Shown: piece after piece, positions 38,561-46,144 of the stretch
Layout of the letters: each line of letters starts with the position of its first letter
Numbering within the stretch: position 1 is the stretch's first letter
NCBI GenBank assembly: GCA_028044295.1
Contig: JAOFSE010000002.1
Span: 123,668 to 187,667, forward strand
Direction: 5' to 3'
Length of the DNA stretch: 64,000 nucleotides
DNA from: Sulfurimonas sp.
GTDB lineage: Bacteria > Campylobacterota > Campylobacteria > Campylobacterales > Sulfurimonadaceae
Made by a program: the position numbers and the translations under genes
Notes under the pieces: model-generated
Told to the model about the DNA's origin: nothing
Database searches by the model: none
The model's input: only the letters and a program-made list of their open reading frames with translations

Positions 38561-40739
38561 GTATATATTATTACTGATTTTATCAGTCACATTTTTATAC
38601 GCAGATACCGTTCCGATAAACGATAAAGTTGAAATATATGCGACAAATATGGACACAAAGGGAGATATAGTTACAGCAACAGGTGAGGTTGTAGTTGTAT
38701 ATAAAGATTATCATTTAAATTCTGATAAGGCTGTTTATAATAGAACTAATGGTGATTTAGAACTATTTGATAATATCAGTGCTAATCAAGGTAGTAAAAT
38801 AAAACTTCTTGGTGAATACGCAAAGATGAATATTGCTAAAAAAGAAAGAATGTTTAAACCATTTTATATGCTTGAACGCACATCAAACGTATGGTTAAGT
38901 GGTTGTGAAAGTTCTGCTAAAGATGTTGAAATAACAGTTAAATCAGGTATCATGAGTGGATGCGACCCAGTGAATCCTTTATGGAAAATGGAATTCTCTT
39001 CTGCTGAATATAACAGTGATACAATGTGGCTTGACCTTTATAATACAAGAATTTACATATATGATATACCTGTGTTTTATACGCCATATTTTGGTTACTC
39101 TTTGGATACCACAAGAAGAACAGGGGTCCTTCCCCCAATGATGGGATATTCTCAAAAAGAGGGCTTTTATTATGAGCAGTCTCTTTATATAGCAGAGTCA
39201 AACTATTGGGATTTAGAGTTAATACCTCAGATTAGAACAAGTCGTGGAAATGGATTGTATTCAACATTTAGATTTGTAGATTCCAGAGTATCTAAGGGTA
39301 CCTTGTCTCTTGGAACTTTTAAAGAGAGTAATAGTTATCTAAATGAAAATAACAATACCTTAGCAAATAGTAGTCACTATGGTTTTGATTTCAATTACTA
39401 TCATCGTGATTTTATAAATGATTGGTTTGGAACAAGTCTAGAAGGTCAATCTGGATTATATGCGGATATACATGACATGAATGATGTAGAGTATATAAAT
39501 CTATCTAGTAATGATACTATTGAAACTACTACTACAACTCAACTTTTGTCTCGTATAAACATGTTTTATAATAATGATGATAACTATTTTGGTTTATATA
39601 TGAAGTACTATAAAGATTTAACGCTAGAGAGTAACAAGGCTACTATTCAAAACCTTCCTGCACTTCATTATCACAGCTATCTTGACACACTTTTAAATAA
39701 TCATCTTCTTTATAGTTTTGATATACAATCAAATAACTATTATAGAGGAGAGGGTAAGACAGCGATTCAAACAGATATGAACATACCTATAACTCTTCAA
39801 ACTTCACTTTTTGATGAGCATATGAATATTTCGTACAAGGCAAATCTATCTGGACAACATTCATCATTTGGTTCTGATGATAACAATTCTGCGAATATAT
39901 ATAATAACGGATATATAGGTAAAAGTACCCATACATTTTCAGTATCTTCACAGCTAACACGTAGCTTTGATGAGTTTACGCATGCAGTTGATTTTGGAGC
40001 AGAGTATACAGTGGATGGTGCTGAAACTAGAGATGGTTACTATAAGGAACAAGAAGATTATTGTGCTATTGCTTCAAATAGACAGCAATCAATTTGTGAA
40101 TTTTATAATGTATCTGTCGCAAAAGAAAATTTAAAACTTTACTACTCACAATATTTTTATGATTCAAATGGACAAGAGAGACTTTATCATAAACTAACTC
40201 ATAATATATCTTACGATAACAACATATCTGATTCACTTGAAAATGAGATAGATTATCAAATAAGTGATAATATAAATTTCTATAGTAATGTTTTCTATAG
40301 TTATGATGAGGGATCTTTTTCCAAAACGTACAACTCAATATCTTATAGTGGAGAGAAGTTTACACTTGCTCTAGCGCATGTGTTTGCAGACACTTTTTTG
40401 CCAGAAACAGCTACATACTCTCCTTATACAAGCTTTGTAACTTCAAGTTTATTTTACCGTTATAACAAACGTTACTCATACCATTTTAAAATGGATTATG
40501 ACTTAGATAGAAGTGAGAAAAAAAGTGCTGAAGTTGGTTTTTTATACTCTAAAAGATGTTGGGATTTTGGACTTAGATATGTTGAAAACAATAGGCCTGT
40601 TTTGGATGAAAATGGTGTTTCTAGTGCTATATACGATAGATATATATTTATGACAGTTGCACTCAAACCTGTTATGTCAGCTGGTAATAAGTCATCAGGT
40701 TTTGTTTACAAAATCCCTGATAAGGAAACTGGAAACTAA
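38553..40739 (+). CDS. lptD: LPS-assembly outer-membrane protein LptD
   Basis: LptD is the barrel that inserts LPS in the outer leaflet together with LptE. The 728-residue protein has a signal peptide (MFKYILLLILSVTFLYA), an N-terminal OstA/jellyroll region (VEIYATNMDTKGDIVTATGEVVVVYKDYHLNSDKAVYN), and a C-terminal barrel with the family signature FYTPYFGYSLDTTRRTGVLPPMMGYSQKEGFYYEQSLYI. Cysteines at CESS, SGCD, DYCAI and SICEF could make the disulfides typical of LptD. It is coupled with the RDD gene upstream and lies 3 bases before the phosphoribosyltransferase-like gene. Confidence 0.95.
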   Translation: MFKYILLLILSVTFLYADTVPINDKVEIYATNMDTKGDIVTATGEVVVVYKDYHLNSDKAVYNRTNGDLELFDNISANQGSKIKLLGEYAKMNIAKKERMFKPFYMLERTSNVWLSGCESSAKDVEITVKSGIMSGCDPVNPLWKMEFSSAEYNSDTMWLDLYNTRIYIYDIPVFYTPYFGYSLDTTRRTGVLPPMMGYSQKEGFYYEQSLYIAESNYWDLELIPQIRTSRGNGLYSTFRFVDSRVSKGTLSLGTFKESNSYLNENNNTLANSSHYGFDFNYYHRDFINDWFGTSLEGQSGLYADIHDMNDVEYINLSSNDTIETTTTTQLLSRINMFYNNDDNYFGLYMKYYKDLTLESNKATIQNLPALHYHSYLDTLLNNHLLYSFDIQSNNYYRGEGKTAIQTDMNIPITLQTSLFDEHMNISYKANLSGQHSSFGSDDNNSANIYNNGYIGKSTHTFSVSSQLTRSFDEFTHAVDFGAEYTVDGAETRDGYYKEQEDYCAIASNRQQSICEFYNVSVAKENLKLYYSQYFYDSNGQERLYHKLTHNISYDNNISDSLENEIDYQISDNINFYSNVFYSYDEGSFSKTYNSISYSGEKFTLALAHVFADTFLPETATYSPYTSFVTSSLFYRYNKRYSYHFKMDYDLDRSEKKSAEVGFLYSKRCWDFGLRYVENNRPVLDENGVSSAIYDRYIFMTVALKPVMSAGNKSSGFVYKIPDKETGN

Positions 40740-40742
40740 ATC

Positions 40743-41405
40743 ATGATTAAGTATAAGCATATACTAAAAGACCGCGAAGATGCTGCAAAAAAGCTTTGCG
40801 ATGTTATTCCGATGCAGAAACTTAAAGATGAGAATTGGAAAATAGTTTCAGTCTCTCGTGGTGGCCTTGATTTGGGATATCATATATCAAAGAAATACTC
40901 TAGCAGCTTAGATTATCTTTTTTCAGAACCTATAATGGCACCTAACAATAGTGAATGCGAAATTGCAAGAGTTAGCGAGAGAGAAGAGATTGTTATAAAT
41001 GAGCAATTAGTCTCTACTTTTGAAATACAATACGATTATATTTATGGTGAAGCGCATAGAAAACATGAAGAAAAGATTCTTAGCTGTATATATCAGTATA
41101 GAAAAGGAAGGGCATTCCCATCACTTTCAAACGAAGTAGTTTTACTTGTCGATGAAGGAAGTGAGACGGGGATGAAACTTATGACTGCTCTAAAAACTGT
41201 TTTAGCCGAAAAGCCTAAAGCGGTTTATATCGCAGTACCAGTTATACCGAGTGATGTTTTAGAACAGTTAGAGCCTTTTGCAGATGATATATTCTTTTTA
41301 TATAACATTGATGACTATGTTGAGACATCACTATATTATGAAGATTTACAAAAAATAGATGAAGATAGAATTGAGAAATTATTGGGAGATAAGAATGAAA
41401 TATGA
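40743..41405 (+). CDS. Phosphoribosyltransferase-like protein
   Basis: A 220-residue soluble protein. The N-terminal SVSRGGLDLGYHIS and the later VVLLVDEGSETGMKLMTAL correspond to the loop and PRPP-binding motif of type I phosphoribosyltransferases, though the usual D-D-G-x-x-T-G reads DEGSETG. A region in between (EIARVSEREEIVINEQLV, YIYGEAHRKHEEKI) matches a recurrent Campylobacterota protein placed before pnp. The substrate base is unknown, and the changed motif leaves open a purely regulatory PRPP-binding role. It overlaps the pnp start by 11 bases. Confidence 0.75.
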   Translation: MIKYKHILKDREDAAKKLCDVIPMQKLKDENWKIVSVSRGGLDLGYHISKKYSSSLDYLFSEPIMAPNNSECEIARVSEREEIVINEQLVSTFEIQYDYIYGEAHRKHEEKILSCIYQYRKGRAFPSLSNEVVLLVDEGSETGMKLMTALKTVLAEKPKAVYIAVPVIPSDVLEQLEPFADDIFFLYNIDDYVETSLYYEDLQKIDEDRIEKLLGDKNEI

Positions 41406-43563
41406 TGTAAGTGTAGAACTTAAAAATAGAGTAGAAGATTATAATTTTAGTGATGTTGCTAAACAAGCTAATGGGTCAGCATGGATAAAAAGTGGTAATA
41501 CTGTAATCCTAGCTACTATTGTTATAGATGAAACAGAGATAGTAAAAGATGATTTTTTACCACTTACCGTACAGTATATTGAAAAAACATATGCAGCTGG
41601 TAAAATCCCTGGTGGTTTCTTTAAGCGTGAAACAAAGCCTAGTGATTTTGAAACACTTACTTCTCGTATAGTTGACCGTTCTCTACGTCCACTTTTTCCA
41701 AAAGGGTTTGGTCATCCAACACAGATAACTATTATGACATTTAGTGTTGATAAAGAATCAGACTTACAAGTGCTAGCTCTTAATGCTGCTTCGGCTGCTC
41801 TATTTGTTAGTGACATTGATATTAATACTTCAGTTTCGGCTGTTCGTGCAGCTAAAGTAGATGGTGAATTAGTTCTTAACCCAACTCTTAGTGAACTGAA
41901 AAATTCAACTCTAGATTTATACTTATCAGGTACTAAGGATGATCTTCTTATGATTGAAATGAGAAGTCTTGGGTCAAACGAGGTAGATGCAAGTATGATT
42001 ATTGATCCTATACTAGATCCAGCTATGAGCACACCACTGATTTCAACTCACGTATCAAACGCATTAGGTGAAGATGAATTAATTTCAGTCTTTGAAAAAA
42101 CTCAAGCTCTTCTATTTGAATCAAATGCAAAATATGAAAACTCTTTTGCTACACATAAAAAAGATACTCTAAGCATAGAATATAAAGCTCACACTATTAA
42201 CGATGAGATGATTAGATATGTAGAAGATAACCATATGTCTGATATAAAAGATGCTATGAGTCAAATGGCTAAATCAGAACGTTCAACTGCTCTTAGACAA
42301 CTTAGAAAAAAGATACTTTTAACTAAAGAGGACTTTGAAGAAGTAGAACTTAAAGATGCTATAGAGAAAGTTAAAAAAGAGCAAGTAAGATCTCAAATAG
42401 TAAATGAAAATATTCGTGCTGACGGTAGAGCGTTAACAGAGGTAAGACCAATATCTATAAGTACAAACGTTCTACCAAATGCTCACTCATCATGTTTGTT
42501 TACTCGTGGACAGACTCAAGCTTTAGTAGTTCTCACTATGGGTGGACCTAAAGATGCACAGATGTTCGAGACTCTTACTGATGAAGGTACTCAAAATGAG
42601 AACTTTATGGTTCACTATAATTTTCCAGGTTTTTCAGTAGGTGAAGCGTCACCAGTTCTTGGAACAAAAAGAAGAGAATTAGGACATGGTAATCTTGCGA
42701 AACGTGCACTAGAGTCGAGTATAGATTTGGATGGTCAAACTGTTCGTTTAGTTTCTGAGATACTTGAATCAAATGGTTCATCATCAATGGCTACTGTTTG
42801 TGGTGGTTATATGGCACTTCGTGCTGCAGATATTGACACATCAGATACTATTGCAGGTATTGCTATGGGTATGGTTAGTGAAGGTGATAAATACGCGATT
42901 CTTTCTGACATTATGGGTCTTGAAGATCATGATGGAGATATGGACTTTAAAGTAACTGGTTCTAAAGATGGAATTACTGCTATGCAGATGGATATTAAAC
43001 TCGGTGGAATTTCACTGGATGTTTTAAAAGAAGCACTGTATCAAGCCAAAGATGGTAGAAGTCATATTATTGATATCATGTTAGAAGTTGAAGCAAATAT
43101 TGAATTTAATGACGGTGTTCTTCCAAGTACGGACTTCTTTCACATAGACCCTAGCTTTATAGGCGAGATTATTGGTCAAGCTGGTAAAACTATTCGTGAA
43201 ATGATAGAGAAATTTGAAGTAGCTATAGACATAGATAAAAAAGATGGAAAAGTTAAAATTACTGGTAAAAACAAAACAGGTGTTTCTGGTGCTAGAGAGC
43301 ATATAGAGAGCATAGTAAATACTCCTAAAATAGCTAAGATCCAGTACGAAGTTGGAGATAAGCATCCAGGTAAGGTTAAAAAGATTGTTGATTTTGGTGC
43401 ATTTATAGAATTACCAGATGGAACAGATGGACTATTACATATCTCTAAAGTGTCAAAAGAGAGAGTTGAAAGAGTTTCAGACGTACTGAACGAAGGTGAA
43501 GAGATAAGTGTTGAAATTCTAGAGTTCAAAGGAAACAAAATTTCTTTAGGTCGCTGTTACTAA
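41395..43563 (+). CDS. pnp: Polyribonucleotide nucleotidyltransferase (PNPase)
   Basis: A 3'-5' phosphorolytic exoribonuclease for mRNA and sRNA turnover. I start at 41395 (MKYDVSVELKNRVEDYNF), 722 residues, preceded by GGGAGATAAGA; the track start at 41359 lies inside the previous gene. Two RNase PH halves are seen (first FKRETKPSDFETLTSRIVDRSLRPLF, second PNAHSSCLFTRGQTQALVVLTMG and LEDHDGDMDFKVTGSKDGITAMQMDIK), then a KH domain (IIGQAGKTIREMIEKF) and an S1 domain (GKVKKIVDFGAFIELPDGTDGLLHISKV). Confidence 0.97.
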   Translation: MKYDVSVELKNRVEDYNFSDVAKQANGSAWIKSGNTVILATIVIDETEIVKDDFLPLTVQYIEKTYAAGKIPGGFFKRETKPSDFETLTSRIVDRSLRPLFPKGFGHPTQITIMTFSVDKESDLQVLALNAASAALFVSDIDINTSVSAVRAAKVDGELVLNPTLSELKNSTLDLYLSGTKDDLLMIEMRSLGSNEVDASMIIDPILDPAMSTPLISTHVSNALGEDELISVFEKTQALLFESNAKYENSFATHKKDTLSIEYKAHTINDEMIRYVEDNHMSDIKDAMSQMAKSERSTALRQLRKKILLTKEDFEEVELKDAIEKVKKEQVRSQIVNENIRADGRALTEVRPISISTNVLPNAHSSCLFTRGQTQALVVLTMGGPKDAQMFETLTDEGTQNENFMVHYNFPGFSVGEASPVLGTKRRELGHGNLAKRALESSIDLDGQTVRLVSEILESNGSSSMATVCGGYMALRAADIDTSDTIAGIAMGMVSEGDKYAILSDIMGLEDHDGDMDFKVTGSKDGITAMQMDIKLGGISLDVLKEALYQAKDGRSHIIDIMLEVEANIEFNDGVLPSTDFFHIDPSFIGEIIGQAGKTIREMIEKFEVAIDIDKKDGKVKITGKNKTGVSGAREHIESIVNTPKIAKIQYEVGDKHPGKVKKIVDFGAFIELPDGTDGLLHISKVSKERVERVSDVLNEGEEISVEILEFKGNKISLGRCY

Positions 43564-43570
43564 TACCTTT

Positions 43571-43600
43571 TACATGTAGAGATAATGAATTCTACATGTA
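43571..43600 (+). terminator. Palindromic hairpin after pnp built from two TACATGTA copies
   Basis: TTACATGTAGA and TCTACATGTAA form an 11-bp perfect inverted repeat around a 10-base loop, followed by TCTTCTTTTT. Each arm contains the 8-bp palindrome that is repeated across the core region. It probably terminates pnp transcription. Confidence 0.6.
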
Positions 43601-43644
43601 AGTCTTCTTTTTAAAGATTAAACTCCCTTTTATTACTTTTTATG

Positions 43645-43761
43645 TATAATCTCCCATCAATTTTTAGTAGGGAAATCTAGGCATTTATGTTTGGGTTGCT
43701 TCATTTTACAATGAGGTTACGCTATCCGAAAAAACTTGTAAAACTTATAATGGAGAAACTT
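43645..43761 (+). promoter_or_regulatory. Promoter and leader of atpE
   Basis: A TATAAT at 43645-43650 predicts a leader of about 105 bases before the atpE ATG. The leader can form a hairpin from CTTCATT and AATGAGG (one G-U pair, loop TTAC). A GGAGA ribosome binding site is at 43752-43756. The track extends atpE upstream through this leader without meeting a stop, but the extension has no signal-peptide character. Confidence 0.5.
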
Positions 43762-44076
43762 ATGAAAAAAGTTCTATTTTTAATGCTAACTCTTGCTACT
43801 GCTGCATTCGCTGCTGATGGTGAAGTTGCTAACCAAACTCTTAAAGCTTACTCAATGATCGCTGCTGGTCTTGGTCTTGGTCTTGCTGCTCTTGGTGGAG
43901 CTATCGGTATGGGTCATACTGCTGCTGCTACTATCGCTGGTACTGCTAGAAACCCAGGTCTTGGTGCTAAACTAATGACAACAATGTTCATCGCTCTTGC
44001 AATGATCGAAGCACAAGTTATTTATGCACTAGTTATTGCACTAATCGCTCTTTATGCTAACCCATATTTAGGTTAA
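43762..44076 (+). CDS. atpE: F-type ATP synthase subunit c
   Basis: The proteolipid ring subunit of F0. From the ATG at 43762 the protein is 104 residues: a signal peptide (MKKVLFLMLTLATAAFA), then two TM helices (GLGLGLAALGGAIGMGHTAAATIAG and the second with the ion-binding glutamate in ALAMIEAQVIYALVIA) joined by the polar loop TARNPGLG. The cleavable leader is usual in Campylobacterota. Strong codon bias (many GCT, GGT and CTT) fits high expression. It stands alone with its own promoter, leader and a strong terminator. The other ATP synthase genes are not in the window. Confidence 0.96.
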   Translation: MKKVLFLMLTLATAAFAADGEVANQTLKAYSMIAAGLGLGLAALGGAIGMGHTAAATIAGTARNPGLGAKLMTTMFIALAMIEAQVIYALVIALIALYANPYLG

Positions 44077-44104
44077 TCTTTAAGATTTAACTAAATATAC
44101 CCTC

Positions 44105-44139
44105 AAGCCTAGTTGGTTTTCCAGCTAGGCTTTTTTTTT
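44105..44139 (+). terminator. Strong terminator of atpE
   Basis: AAGCCTAGTTGG and CCAGCTAGGCTT form a 12-bp stem with one G-T pair around TTTT, followed by nine T's. It is the last core element before the tRNA junction. Confidence 0.92.
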
Positions 44140-44152
44140 ACTCTATTTTTAT

Positions 44153-44190
44153 GCGATCGTGGTGGAACGGTAGACACGCAGGCTTGAGGG
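44153..44190 (+). pseudogene. 5' half of a tRNA-Leu(GAG), broken in the anticodon loop
   Basis: Bases 44153-44190 align with positions 1-38 of the complete tRNA-Leu(GAG) that starts 80 bp downstream (30 of 38 identical by my count). They include an acceptor strand GCGATCG, the D arm GTGGAACGGTAGA and the anticodon loop TTGAGGG. After the loop the sequence turns to TATGCCTTAATG and never provides the anticodon 3' strand, variable arm, T arm or the matching acceptor CGATCGC-ACCA. The break at the anticodon loop is a classic integrase crossover place. It looks like the host copy split by insertion of the downstream element. Confidence 0.8.
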
Positions 44191-44232
44191 TATGCCTTAA
44201 TGAAGGAAAAAGAAGACAAATTATTGTTAAAT

Positions 44233-44316
44233 GCATCTGTGGCGGAATGGTAGACGCGCGGGCTTGAGGGGCTCGTACTTAACGGTGTGGAAGTTCAAAT
44301 CTTCTCAGGTGCACCA
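44233..44316 (+). tRNA. tRNA-Leu(GAG)
   Basis: An 84-base tRNA with acceptor pair GCATCTG/CAGGTGC, a D arm, anticodon stem CGGGC/GCTCG around TTGAGGG (anticodon GAG, reading CUC/CUU), a long class II variable arm, T stem GGAAG/CTTCT around TTCAAAT, discriminator A and an encoded CCA. It follows the broken tRNA-Leu at an 80-bp offset and could have been brought in by the element to replace it. Its acceptor differs from the broken copy, so it is not a simple duplication. Confidence 0.95.
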
Positions 44317-44949
44317 TCTTAACCCCTATATATAGGGACTTTCAAAAATAAATAAAAAAACAAAAAATAATTGTAGTCTCACAGACAATTTTGTTTTTCT
44401 TATATAAAATTAACTTTCTTAAAAAAATTAAATTTTTCTATATTGTCAGAATGTAAGCTTCTTGACAGTCTTATGGCACAAAAAACATGCACAGTTTTAA
44501 AGTAATCTACTATTTTTAGCACTTTTATTGCACAATGAAATAAGGTTGTTTTTATAATACTTTAAGGATTAATTAAAAAAAAGTGTGATTTAAAAAGTTA
44601 AGAAAAGAAAGAACAAAATATTATTGTTGTGATAAAATACAGTTATTGAATATGTGGAATAGCTTTTAGCTTTATTTTCTAAAATTATTCTATAATTTTA
44701 ACTAATTTTTTAATAAACAAGGTGTTGATTTTGAATGATTATAAGATAGACTCATATTTTTAAACAAAATACACTAAAATAGGGATGTCTACACAAATAA
44801 TTTCCTACTTTTAACGAAAAAGACTCAAACAAAAGGCATAGTTTGGGCACACCTTCAATTTGAATATAAACTTACTCTTAAATACATCCTCTTCTCTTAC
44901 TATATGTCATTTAAAAGGTATAATACACATAAAATTATCAAGGATAGAT
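44317..44949. other. Gene-free stretch after tRNA-Leu
   Basis: No convincing gene. It contains an imperfect hairpin at about 44354-44398 (AAAAACAAAA...ATTGT against ACAAT...TTTTGTTTTT, with GTCT/AGAC at the top) that may terminate the tRNA transcript. Very AT-rich sequence follows. A TATAAT at 44919-44924 is the likely promoter of the next gene. Confidence 0.5.
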
Positions 44950-45738
44950 ATGAGTTCAGTCAATAATGATACGAAAAAAAGTTTAGAAGAATTAGAGGAA
45001 GAAAAATATGAAGAGATTGAAGATTTATTCTATTCTAAATCAAGTAAAATAATTTTATCTGATGAACTATTTGAGATACTTAATCATGCTGACATAACAA
45101 AGAATATTCTAACAAAATTATTAGGTAGTAGAGGTTCTAATTATTATCTTGAATTACTTATTGATATTCTCAATGATGTTAATTGCCCCTTGAAATTCAA
45201 AGAAGCTGTAAATTCTAGTGATAACAAAACTCTTCAAGATATATTATCAAATCCATCAAAACTTACAGATTACAAAAAATATCAGAACTCCTTTTCAGTT
45301 TATCCAATTGAAGAAATAATAACAAATTTATTATACTCTCATGTTAAAACTACATATTGGGAAGTAGATATTAAAGAAGAAGTTTACAATTCTTTAATTG
45401 AAGGGAAAAGAAAGATTGATTGTGACACTCAACACTCAAGAGAAATATTAGGAGAAACAAATTTTAAAGATTTTAAAATAGTATTTCTTTTAACTTGTTG
45501 TATTGATGTTGATTACGATGATGAAGAAGACTCTTTGAATTATGATATTCAACACAGATTAAATAATATTGTTATTATTGGTAACGATGAACTAAATAAA
45601 ATTAAAAACGATGTATTGAAAACTCTCGATGAAGATATGAGTTATGGTAATAAAGAGATAGATATAATTTTTGATTTAGACAATGGTGCAAATGATGTTA
45701 TATACAATATGGGAGATGAATCTTTTTATGATTTTTAA
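44950..45738 (+). CDS. Acidic hypothetical protein
   Basis: I choose the ATG at 44950 (MSSVNNDTKKSLEELEEEKYEEIEDLFYS), 262 residues, because AAGGA lies just before it and a TATAAT box is at 44919-44924; the track start at 44860 is upstream of that promoter. The protein is soluble and acidic (for example DVDYDDEEDSLNYDI and IDIIFDLDNGANDVIYNMGDES), with no signal or TM segment. I recognise no family. It is the first gene of the island and stands alone, with 400 gene-free bases after it. Confidence 0.7.
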   Translation: MSSVNNDTKKSLEELEEEKYEEIEDLFYSKSSKIILSDELFEILNHADITKNILTKLLGSRGSNYYLELLIDILNDVNCPLKFKEAVNSSDNKTLQDILSNPSKLTDYKKYQNSFSVYPIEEIITNLLYSHVKTTYWEVDIKEEVYNSLIEGKRKIDCDTQHSREILGETNFKDFKIVFLLTCCIDVDYDDEEDSLNYDIQHRLNNIVIIGNDELNKIKNDVLKTLDEDMSYGNKEIDIIFDLDNGANDVIYNMGDESFYDF

Positions 45739-46144
45739 TATTTTACATATTAGAGATCAATTTTCTACATTAAGTGAAGTGGTTTATAGCACCACAATAC
45801 TTTAGATTAGATTTATATTATGTTTTAATCTATAAATAACTTTTATTGTTCCATAAGTCTTTAAGGTTTATGAGAATTTGATATTTAGACTTTTTGAACA
45901 CTTTGTGGAACATATAAAATTCGAAATTGTAAATGATGTTCCAAATATAAGGGAAACTGGGATAAAAAGTAGTTGGCTAGGAAATAACTATATTAACCTG
46001 ATTTATTTTGGTAGGGGAGTCCTTTTAGGGACATCTAAAGACGGCTGATAGTGTGGCTTTTCCAAAAAAATATTTTCATACGTATTAAAATTATTTATAT
46101 TATTTTTCGATACAATAGTTGAATTATATTTAAAAGGATTAAAA
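45739..46144. other. Gene-free stretch with TGTTCC-type repeats
   Basis: No gene is seen. Several related TGTTCC motifs cluster here: TGTTCCATAAG near 45849, a reversed one near 45903-45912 (GTGGAACA), and GTTCCAAATATAAG at 45938-45951. A hairpin-capable GTCC-TTTTAG-GGAC lies near 46019. The ankyrin gene promoter is probably the TACAAT-like box near 46110. Confidence 0.4.
45938..45963 (+). repeat. GTTCCAAATAT repeat, copy 1
   Basis: It shares the first 14 bases (GTTCCAAATATAAG) with the copy at 47728, on the other side of the ankyrin gene. The right part differs from the other copies. Confidence 0.5.

Larger units (their letters stand above)
12..43600. repeat. Dispersed palindrome TACATGTA family (core region only)
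   Basis: By reading I count 16 copies, starting at 12, 540, 1499, 8764, 9632, 9810, 10427, 14869, 17580, 27954, 29047, 34108, 34397, 35051, 43571 and 43593. Many extend to CTACATGTAG. Most lie inside genes, often encoding Leu-His-Val as CTA CAT GTA on either strand; a few lie between genes. None is seen in 43,601-64,000. Confidence 0.75.

Noticed and set aside
41712-42032. Minus-strand ORF of 106 residues inside pnp
   Set aside because: A shadow of the pnp frame, without a start signal or protein-like features.
43687-43761. N-terminal extension of atpE proposed by the track
   Set aside because: The signal peptide and ribosome binding site place the start at 43762; the upstream bases are the mRNA leader.
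46010-46070. Possible structured RNA before the ankyrin gene (GTCC-TTTTAG-GGAC and neighbours)
   Set aside because: Only one short hairpin can be drawn and no known RNA motif is visible.
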